A stretch of DNA of 6,008 nucleotides from a bacterium HR39 (GTDB taxonomy: Bacteria; Pseudomonadota; Alphaproteobacteria; Geminicoccales; Geminicoccaceae), in NCBI GenBank assembly GCA_002898955.1, contig BEIP01000100.1, forward strand, positions 1 through 6,008, in the 5' to 3' direction. Every line of letters begins with the position of its first letter. The first letter of the stretch is position 1. The position numbers were made by a program, and so were the translations under genes. The notes under the pieces were generated by a model. That model saw only the letters and a program-made list of their open reading frames with translations. It did no database searches and was not told the DNA's origin. Below, one piece after another: positions 1 through 6,008 of this stretch.

Positions 1-256
1 CCTCGACCATGTGCCGGTGCGGCCGCTCGCGCGGCGCATCCCCGGCTGGCGCGAGTGCGCGCTCTCCGGCGGCGACGACTACGAGCTGCTGTTCACCGCC
101 CCGCCGGCCATGCGCGGGAGGATCGCCGAGATCTCCGCGCGGCTCGATCTGCCGATCACCCGCATCGGCCCGGTGGTGGAGGGCGAGGGCGTCGTGGTGG
201 AGGACGCCGAGGGCCGGCCCGTCGAACTGGCGCGCACCGGCTGGCGGCACTTCTGA
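1..256 (+). CDS. thiL: Thiamine-monophosphate kinase, C-terminal fragment (cut by window start)
   Basis: This is the last 84 codons of a gene that begins before the window; the reading frame is open from base 2 and ends at TGA 254-256. ThiL phosphorylates thiamine monophosphate to thiamine diphosphate with ATP in the cytoplasm, the last step of cofactor synthesis. The visible part carries the family's SGGDDYELLFTAP stretch, then ITRIGPVVEGEGV, and ends in GWRHF, close to the G-(Y/W)-x-HF terminus usual for ThiL. This matches the C-terminal AIRS-type domain; the N-terminal ATP- and substrate-binding half lies outside. A GTG at base 11 is internal, not a start. purA follows on the same strand after 88 bases. 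Assignment rests on recalled family motifs. Confidence 0.88.
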   Translation, partial: LDHVPVRPLARRIPGWRECALSGGDDYELLFTAPPAMRGRIAEISARLDLPITRIGPVVEGEGVVVEDAEGRPVELARTGWRHF

Positions 257-286
257 ACGCCGCGGGTCTTGCGGGATCGGGGCCGG

Positions 287-1649
<1,363 letters not shown>

Positions 1650-1653
1650 GTGG

Positions 1654-1659
1654 AGGAGG
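1654..1659 (+). promoter_or_regulatory. Ribosome binding site deciding the ybiB start
   Basis: A perfect AGGAGG lies 8 bases before GTG 1668. The longer in-frame alternative, GTG 1650, begins right after the purA stop and lies upstream of this site, so it has no room for its own ribosome binding site outside purA. GTG 1668 is therefore preferred. Confidence 0.8.
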
Positions 1660-1667
1660 ACGCCCGC

Positions 1668-2654
1668 GTGCACCCCTTCGCCGAATTCCTGCGCATCATC
1701 GGCCGCGGCCCCACCCTCTCGCGCCCGCTCACGCGCGAGGAAGCCCGCGAGGCCATGCGCCGGATCCTGGAGGGCGCGGTGGAGCCGGTGCAGCTCGGCG
1801 CCTTCCTCCTGGTGCTGAGGACGCGCGGCGAGAGCGCCGAAGAGATCGCCGGGATGGTGGACGCGGTGCGCGAGACCTTCGCGGAGCGGCCGCTGCCGGT
1901 CGTGGATCTCGACTGGCCCAGCTACGCCGACCGGCACCGCATGCTGCCGTGGTTCACCGCATCGGCCCTGCTGCTGGCGCGGGCCGGGATCCGGGTGCTG
2001 ATGCACGGGATCGAGGGCGAAGGTCCCGCCACCACCCGCGCCGGGCTGGCGGCGCTCGGCGTGCGGGCCGCGCGCAGCGTCGAGGAGGCGGGCGAGCGGC
2101 TGGAGCGCACCGGCTTCGCCTATCTGCCGCTCGAGGTCCTCGCGCCGTCCTTCGCCGCCCTGTTCGGGCTGCGGCCGGTCCTGGGGGTGCGCACGGCGGT
2201 GAACACGGCGGCGCGCGCCCTCGACCCGGCCCGGGCCGCGGCGCAGCTGCAGGGGGTGTTCCATCCGCCCTACATCGCCCTGCACGCCGAGGTGCAGCGG
2301 CTTCTGGGCACGCGCCGGGCGCTCACCTTCAAGGGTGGCGGCGGCGAGGTCATGCGCCTGCCCGACAAGCCGCTGCGCGCGGTGCGGGTCGCGGGCGGGG
2401 AGATGCGGGAGGAGACCTGGCCGGCCATCCCCTACGCGGGCCCGCGCCACCCCTTCCGCGAGGAGCCGCCCGAGCCCGCGCGCATCGCCGCCCTGTGGCG
2501 GGGCGAGGTGGAGCTGCCCGGCCCCGAAGCCGCCATCGTCGGCACCGCCGCCCTCGCGCTGCACCTGGTGGGCCGGGCGGAGAGCATGGAAGCGGCCGAG
2601 GACCTCGCCCGGGAGCTGTGGCGGGAGCGCCCGCGCGGCCTGCCGCCCGCCTGA
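1668..2654 (+). CDS. ybiB: TrpD2/YbiB family protein (anthranilate phosphoribosyltransferase-like, nucleic-acid binding)
   Basis: The 328-residue product has the fold signature of anthranilate phosphoribosyltransferase. An N-terminal helical domain (about 1-75) contains LGAFLLVLRTRGESAEEIAG (43-62), and a larger domain carries RTAVNTAARALDP (175-187) and FKGGGGEV (221-228). The GTGGD PRPP-binding motif of true TrpD is absent; the corresponding region reads DWPSYADRHRMLPWF (82-96). This pattern matches the TrpD2 group, whose E. coli member YbiB (about 320 residues) is reported to bind nucleic acids and to be under LexA control, so a tryptophan-pathway role is unlikely. No other trp genes are nearby. 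It starts 18 bases after purA, which suggests read-through transcription. No LexA-type CTGT-N8-ACAG box was seen just upstream. The family is well supported; the cellular role is not known from the sequence. Confidence 0.85.
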   Translation: MHPFAEFLRIIGRGPTLSRPLTREEAREAMRRILEGAVEPVQLGAFLLVLRTRGESAEEIAGMVDAVRETFAERPLPVVDLDWPSYADRHRMLPWFTASALLLARAGIRVLMHGIEGEGPATTRAGLAALGVRAARSVEEAGERLERTGFAYLPLEVLAPSFAALFGLRPVLGVRTAVNTAARALDPARAAAQLQGVFHPPYIALHAEVQRLLGTRRALTFKGGGGEVMRLPDKPLRAVRVAGGEMREETWPAIPYAGPRHPFREEPPEPARIAALWRGEVELPGPEAAIVGTAALALHLVGRAESMEAAEDLARELWRERPRGLPPA

Positions 2655-2674
2655 GCGGGGCGGCGTCCGCCCGC
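2655..2674. terminator. GC hairpin between convergent genes, possible terminator
   Basis: Immediately after the ybiB stop, GCGGGGCGG (2655-2663) can pair with CCGCCCGC (2667-2674) through 8 base pairs with one bulged G and a CGT loop. The hairpin fills the whole 19-base gap and touches the stop codon of the universal stress gene on the other strand. No T-run follows on either side, so a canonical intrinsic terminator is not shown. Its position between two converging genes is the main reason to suspect termination in both directions. Confidence 0.35.
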
Positions 2675-3174
2675 TACTTCACCGCCAGCACCGGGCAGGG
2701 GGCGAGCTGCAGCAGCTCGTGGGCGACGCTCCCCAGCAGCAGCGCCGCGAGCTCGCCGTGGCCGCGGGTGCCGCAGGCGAGGAGATCGGCGCCGCGGCGC
2801 TCGGCCTCGCGGATCAGGGCTTCGGCCGGCCTGCCCTCGACCGGCACCTTCTTCACCTTCACAGCCCCCCGCCCGCGGGCGGTGAGCTCCGCCTCGTTCA
2901 GCCAGAATTCGCCGAGCGCCGCGAGGATGCGCATGTCCTCGGTGGGCTCGGGCGGCAGCTCGATGTAGGTGAGCGGCACGGTGCGGCGGGTCTCCGGCTC
3001 GACCAGATGCTCGATCTCGGCGAGCCGGCGCAGGGGTTCCGGCACCCGCCGCCAGTGCAGCACGTGCACGAGGAGCAGCTCGGCGTCGTACTTCGCGGCG
3101 ATGTCGGCGGCCATGCGCACGGCGCGGGTGCTCGGCTCCGAGCCGTCGACGGCGGCGATGACGGTGCGGATCAC
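2674..3174 (-). CDS. Universal stress protein (UspA family), ATP-binding type
   Basis: The 166-residue product begins MIRTVIAAVDGSEPS, typical of the family's first strand with Asp10 and the following loop. It ends with the nucleotide-binding motif G-x2-G-x9-G-S: Gly135, Gly138, Gly148 and Ser149, followed by a hydrophobic helix and CPVLAVK. These residues place it in the ATP-binding rather than the non-binding subgroup. It is slightly longer than the common 140-150 residues, the extra material lying around residues 45-95, a charged and proline-containing stretch. The start is GTG 3174, with GGGGAG at 3185-3190 ten bases upstream. It follows the rhodanese gene by 23 bases on the same strand, so the two are probably co-transcribed. 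Such proteins act in the cytoplasm in stress survival, but the specific target here is unknown. Confidence 0.93.
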   Translation of the reverse strand: MIRTVIAAVDGSEPSTRAVRMAADIAAKYDAELLLVHVLHWRRVPEPLRRLAEIEHLVEPETRRTVPLTYIELPPEPTEDMRILAALGEFWLNEAELTARGRGAVKVKKVPVEGRPAEALIREAERRGADLLACGTRGHGELAALLLGSVAHELLQLAPCPVLAVK

Positions 3175-3197
3175 GGCGGGCGCGCTCCCCTTCCCCG

Positions 3198-4211
3198 TTA
3201 CCGGAAGGATCTCTGCACCGCGGAGGGTGTGCCGTCCAGCCCCCGCACCACCTCCGGGCCGCCGGGCTCCGCCCCACGCACCAGCATCCGGGCACGGGCG
3301 GGATCGGCGGTCCAGGCGAACAGGGAGCCTTCGTAGAGCGCCACGTCCGGAAAGCCCAGAGGCCGGGCGAGGACGAACCAGACCACCGCCGCCTCGCGGC
3401 CGCCGTCGCAGTAGACGACGATCCGCACATCACGCCGCAGACCCGCCGCCGCCACCCGCTCGCGCAGTTCCCCGGGCGGGCGGAAGTGGAGGTCGCCGTC
3501 GCGGTCCACCACGAGCAGGCTCGCGCCCGGCAGGTTCACCGCACCGGGAAGGTGGCCGCGCGCGCCGGTGCCGGGAGCGGGACGCTCGCCGCGGTAGACG
3601 GCGGGATCGCGCGCATCGACGAGGACGGCGCCGCCCTCGCGCACGATGCGCTCGACCTCCGCGGTGGTGGCGCGCAGGCGCTCGCGCACCCGCGTCACGG
3701 CGAAGCCGCCCTCGGCCGGCATCCGCCAGGCGGTCTCGACCGGCAGACCCGCCCTGCGCCAGCCGGCGTTGCCGCGATCGAGCAGCGCCACCGCGTCGTG
3801 GCCGTAGAGGGCGAAGAGCCAGACGAGCCAGGTGGCACCCTGGAGATCCCGGTAACGGGTGCCGGGCCAGGCGACCACCACCGGCTCCCCGGCGTCCACG
3901 CCCAGTCGGCGCAGCAGCGCGGCGAAGCGGCCCGGGGGCGGTGCGAAGCGCACGTCACCGTCTTCCGTCCGCGCGTCGCGCAGCAGCTCGACCGGCACCG
4001 GCACGGCGCCCGGCACATGGCCGTCGGGATCCACGGAGTCGAGCATTTCGCCCCGGTCCATCCGCACGTCCAGGACTGCCGCCCGGCCGAGGAGGCGGGC
4101 GAGACGCTCGGGCTCCAGCAGGGGCGGCACGGCCGCGCGGACCGGCAGGGCAACGAACAGGAGCACACACGTCCATGCGACCGCCAGCGTGGCAGCGCCG
4201 TGCCTTCCCAT
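3198..4211 (-). CDS. Exported tandem-domain rhodanese (sulfurtransferase)
   Basis: The 337-residue product carries two rhodanese domains behind a signal peptide (hydrophobic stretch about 8-22, likely cut near VRA|AVPP at 26/27), so it probably works in the periplasm. Domain 1 (about 34-165) has VLDVR, GHVPGAVPVP and the LDRGNAGW turn, but its active-site loop reads AWPGTRYRDLQG with no cysteine. Domain 2 (about 180-315) has LVDARDPAVYRG, GHLPGAVNLPG and the catalytic loop VVYCDGGREA with Cys268. A silent first and an active second domain is the classic thiosulfate/mercaptopyruvate sulfurtransferase layout. The loop CDGGREA is neither the CRxGxT of thiosulfate nor the CGSGVTA of mercaptopyruvate enzymes, so the sulfur donor is uncertain. 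ATG 4211 is chosen over an upstream GTG/ATG-type extension to 4289 because it has GGAGGG just before it and directly opens the signal peptide. Confidence 0.9.
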   Translation of the reverse strand: MGRHGAATLAVAWTCVLLFVALPVRAAVPPLLEPERLARLLGRAAVLDVRMDRGEMLDSVDPDGHVPGAVPVPVELLRDARTEDGDVRFAPPPGRFAALLRRLGVDAGEPVVVAWPGTRYRDLQGATWLVWLFALYGHDAVALLDRGNAGWRRAGLPVETAWRMPAEGGFAVTRVRERLRATTAEVERIVREGGAVLVDARDPAVYRGERPAPGTGARGHLPGAVNLPGASLLVVDRDGDLHFRPPGELRERVAAAGLRRDVRIVVYCDGGREAAVVWFVLARPLGFPDVALYEGSLFAWTADPARARMLVRGAEPGGPEVVRGLDGTPSAVQRSFR

Positions 4212-4214
4212 GTT

Positions 4215-4220
4215 CCCTCC
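4215..4220 (-). promoter_or_regulatory. Ribosome binding site deciding the rhodanese start
   Basis: On the minus strand GGAGGG precedes ATG 4211 by 3 bases (slightly more if only GGAGG is counted). The frame stays open up to 4289, but the 26 residues this would add would bury the signal peptide inside the protein, so the short form is preferred. Confidence 0.65.
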
Positions 4221-4256
4221 GAGCCATGCGACACCTGGAAAATTCCTGTTGCCGGA

Positions 4257-4285
4257 CTCGTACTTCAGGCCGGCCTCTGGCGCAA
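4257..4285 (-). promoter_or_regulatory. Weak candidate promoter for the rhodanese-usp pair
   Basis: Reading the minus strand, TTGCGC (4285-4280) is followed after 17 bases by TACGAG (4262-4257). Each matches its sigma-70 consensus at only three of six positions, but the spacing is ideal and the site would give a leader of about 40 bases. The 124-base gap between the dehydrogenase stop and the rhodanese start is the natural place for a promoter and otherwise holds nothing I recognise. Confidence 0.2.
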
Positions 4286-4335
4286 GCACCCGATGGTATG
4301 CCAGGCTGGGCCCGATCGCCGCAGGATCGTACGGT

Positions 4336-5097
4336 TCACGCCGGCAGCAGCCCGGCCGCGGCGAAGCCGCCGTCCACCACCAGCACTTGGCCGCTCACAT
4401 AGGAGGCCTGCGGGCCCGCGAGCCACAGCACCGCCTCCGCCACCTCCTCCGGCGTGCCGTAGCGGCGAAGCGGCACCTGCCGCAGCCAGGCGGCACGGGT
4501 GCGCTCGCCGTGCATGGCGGCAACCAGCGGCGTCTCGATGGGCCCCGGCGCCACCGCGTTGACCCGGATGCCGTGCGGGGCGAGCTCCACGGCCGCCACC
4601 TGCGTGAGGTTGATCACCGCCGCCTTGGACGATCCGTAGGCGGCCCGGCCCACCGAGCCGCGCAGGCCGGCGACGCTCGCAATGTTCACGATGCTGCCGC
4701 CGCTGCCAGCCTCGACCATGATCCGCGCCGCCTCCTGCAGGGCGACGAACAGGCCGAAGAGGTTGACGGCGAAGATGCGGTGGAAGTCGTCGAGGGTGTG
4801 GTCGAGGAGCGGCTTTTCGGTGCCGATGCCGGCGTTGTTGACCAGCGCCGCGAGCCCGCCCAGCCGCCGGGCGAGGTCCCGCAGGGCCTCGCGAAGCGCC
4901 GCCTCGTCGGTCACATCCGCCGTGGCCGTCTCCACCGGCACCGCGAGCCCGCGGCAGGCCTCGGCCGTCCGGCCGAGACCGTCGGCGTCGCGGTCCAGCA
5001 GGCCGAGCGGCCGGCCGGCCCGCGCAAAGGCCAGTGCCGTGGCGCGGCCGATGCCCGAGCCCGCCCCGGTGATCACCGCCGGTCCGCTTCCCGTCAT
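4336..5097 (-). CDS. Short-chain dehydrogenase/reductase (classical SDR), substrate unknown
   Basis: The 253-residue product is a complete classical SDR, a cytoplasmic NAD(P)-dependent oxidoreductase. The cofactor loop TGAGSGIG is at 10-17 and NNAG at 87-90. Asn112, Ser141, Tyr154 and Lys158 form the catalytic tetrad (in VNLFG, NIASVAG and YGSSK), PGPIETP is at 184-190 and the terminal VDGGF at 241-245. Asp35 at the end of the second strand (LLDRD) suggests NAD(H) rather than NADP(H). The overall layout resembles FabG-like and glucose-1-dehydrogenase-like members, but such similarity does not fix the substrate, and no neighbouring pathway genes help. The start ATG 5097 has GGAGGAG about five bases upstream. 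It lies 68 bases after cbpM and 124 bases before the rhodanese gene on the same strand; it may be an independent unit. Confidence 0.93.
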   Translation of the reverse strand: MTGSGPAVITGAGSGIGRATALAFARAGRPLGLLDRDADGLGRTAEACRGLAVPVETATADVTDEAALREALRDLARRLGGLAALVNNAGIGTEKPLLDHTLDDFHRIFAVNLFGLFVALQEAARIMVEAGSGGSIVNIASVAGLRGSVGRAAYGSSKAAVINLTQVAAVELAPHGIRVNAVAPGPIETPLVAAMHGERTRAAWLRQVPLRRYGTPEEVAEAVLWLAGPQASYVSGQVLVVDGGFAAAGLLPA

Positions 5098-5120
5098 GTC
5101 CGCTCCTCCCCTTCCGGACG

Positions 5121-5137
5121 CGCGGCATGCTGCCGCG
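5121..5137. terminator. Perfect 7-bp hairpin between cbpM and the dehydrogenase gene
   Basis: CGCGGCA (5121-5127) and TGCCGCG (5131-5137) are exact reverse complements around a TGC loop. The hairpin sits in the 68-base gap after the cbpM stop. On the minus strand no U-tract follows, so it may be a weak or factor-dependent terminator, an RNA-stabilising stem, or chance in a GC-rich gap. About 14 bases separate it from the ribosome binding site of the dehydrogenase. Confidence 0.35.
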
Positions 5138-5165
5138 GATGGGAAGCCCGGTCGAGGGGGCCGCC

Positions 5166-5495
5166 TCAGCCGCGTTCGCGGTCGAGCCGCTCGAGGATCC
5201 GCCGGCGCTGGTCCTCGGGGAGTTCGGCGATGGCGGCCAGCAGGGCGCGGAGCTGGCGGCGGGCGCCGTAGAGCTGATCCAGGAGCCCCAGCACCAGCTC
5301 GAGTGCGTCCTCGCCCAAGCCGAGCTCGCCGCAGAGCTGCTGGATCAGGCGGATGCGCGCGAGGTCCAGTTCGTCGAAGAGCCGCTCGGCGTGGCTTCGG
5401 ACCGGCCGCACCCAGCCGCGGGCGACCCAGCGGCGCAGCCGCCGCACGGTGAGGCCGGGGACGTGGGTGACCACCTCCTCCTCGCGGTAGAGCAT
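5166..5495 (-). CDS. cbpM: Chaperone modulator CbpM (MerR-like)
   Basis: The 109-residue product matches CbpM, a small protein that in E. coli binds the J-domain of CbpA and inhibits both its co-chaperone and DNA-binding activities. The N-terminal part looks like a MerR-type winged helix, with LTVRRLRRWVARGWVRPVR at 15-33. The family stretch follows: FDELDLARIRLIQQLCGELG (40-59), then LELVLGLLDQLYGARRQL (65-82) and a charged helical tail that may be coiled coil. The length is close to the E. coli protein (about 101). ATG 5495 is preferred over a start at 5552 because it has GGGAGG 7 bases upstream, begins with the family's usual first residues, and overlaps the cbpA stop by one base (TGATG). 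The overlap implies translational coupling and roughly balanced production of the two partners. That it contacts this CbpA is inferred from the pairing. Confidence 0.9.
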   Translation of the reverse strand: MLYREEEVVTHVPGLTVRRLRRWVARGWVRPVRSHAERLFDELDLARIRLIQQLCGELGLGEDALELVLGLLDQLYGARRQLRALLAAIAELPEDQRRRILERLDRERG

Positions 5496-6008
5496 CACGC
5501 CGCCTCCCGCATCATCTCGCGCCGCGGATCGTAGGCGTGGCGCTCGCGCCACTTCTCCATGAACCCGCGCAGCTCGGGGTCGATGGTGGGCGGCAGGACG
5601 ATCTGCACCTCGACGATCTGATCACCCCGGTGCCCGGTGACCGGATTGGTGATGCCCCTGCCGCGCAGGCGGAAGCGGCGGCCGCCGGAGGTACCGGCGG
5701 GGATGGTGAGGCGCACCTTCCCGTCGATGGTCGGGACCTCCACCTTGGCGCCGAGCACCGCCTCGTCGATGGAGATCGGCAGCTTCACCCACACGTCGTC
5801 GCCGCGCCGCTCGAAGAACGGGTGCGGGCGCACCACCACCTCGATCAGCGCATCGCCGGGCGGTCCGCCGTGCACGCCGGGCTCGCCCTCGCCGCGCAGC
5901 CGCAGGATGCGGCCGCTCTCGATGCCGGCCGGGATCACCACGGTGAGGGTGCGGCCGTCGGGCGTGGTCACCTTCTTCGTGGCGCCGCGGGCGGCCTCCA
6001 GGAAGTCC
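5495..6008 (-). CDS. cbpA: CbpA-like J-domain co-chaperone, C-terminal part (cut by window end)
   Basis: The frame is open to the window edge, giving the last 170 complete codons; the N-terminal J-domain and linker lie beyond. CbpA is a class B DnaJ homologue that stimulates DnaK and, in E. coli, binds curved DNA in the nucleoid. The visible part starts in C-terminal domain 1 (DFLEAARGATKKVTTPDGRT, then IPAGIESGRILRLRGEGEPG) and continues with GDALIEVVVRPHPFFERRGDD. Domain 2 has LPISIDEAVLGAKVEVPT, IPAGTSGGRRFRLRGRG and GDQIVEVQIVLPP, and the tail has YDPRRE, like the DPRK near the E. coli CbpA terminus. No CxxCxGxG zinc-finger repeats are visible, which argues against class A DnaJ. The adjacent cbpM supports the CbpA name. 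An internal GTG at 5971 is not the start. Confidence 0.88.
   Translation of the reverse strand, partial: DFLEAARGATKKVTTPDGRTLTVVIPAGIESGRILRLRGEGEPGVHGGPPGDALIEVVVRPHPFFERRGDDVWVKLPISIDEAVLGAKVEVPTIDGKVRLTIPAGTSGGRRFRLRGRGITNPVTGHRGDQIVEVQIVLPPTIDPELRGFMEKWRERHAYDPRREMMREAA
5503..5508 (-). promoter_or_regulatory. Ribosome binding site of cbpM inside the end of cbpA
   Basis: On the minus strand GGGAGG lies within the last codons of cbpA, 7 bases before the cbpM ATG, at the TGATG stop/start overlap. It supports ATG 5495 as the start and allows both re-initiation and independent entry of ribosomes. Confidence 0.75.

Noticed and set aside
2655..2674. Classic intrinsic terminator after ybiB
   Set aside because: The stem is present but no T-run follows on either strand, so it is kept only as a low-confidence possible terminator.
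2969..4402. Long plus-strand frames over the rhodanese and stress genes
   Set aside because: The minus-strand frames there carry clear rhodanese and universal stress motifs, while the plus-strand translations are low-complexity shadows.

Overview
The window is very G+C-rich (about 70% or more by eye, not counted) and gene-dense, with GTG starts and purine-rich Shine-Dalgarno sites. The gene types (TrpD2/YbiB, a CbpA-like J-protein with its modulator CbpM, ThiL, bacterial PurA) point to a proteobacterium, most likely a high-GC gammaproteobacterium. Genus cannot be decided from the sequence alone. I see no rRNA, tRNA, CRISPR array, insertion sequence or prophage gene.

Plus strand, bases 1-2654: the 3' end of thiL (thiamine-monophosphate kinase), an 88-base gap with two abutting palindromes, a complete purA (adenylosuccinate synthetase), and, 18 bases after its stop, a complete ybiB-like gene (TrpD2 family, related to anthranilate phosphoribosyltransferase but without its PRPP motif). 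purA and ybiB look like one transcription unit. A short GC-rich hairpin separates ybiB from the convergent genes.

Minus strand, bases 6008 down to 2674, in transcription order: the 3' part of a cbpA-like J-protein gene, cbpM (start overlapping the cbpA stop by one base), an NAD(P)-dependent short-chain dehydrogenase/reductase, a secreted tandem-domain rhodanese, and a universal stress protein. cbpA-cbpM is a translationally coupled chaperone/modulator pair. The rhodanese and the stress protein are 23 bases apart and likely co-transcribed. The dehydrogenase has gaps of 68 and 124 bases on its two sides, so its operon membership is unclear.

The content is mostly housekeeping and stress genes of known families, and I do not see a convincing undescribed system. 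The points most worth a second look are a glycine in PurA where a basic residue is expected in the active-site GTTG(R/K)GIGP loop, the double palindrome in front of purA, and the exported rhodanese whose mature form has a single cysteine and which is paired with a stress protein.
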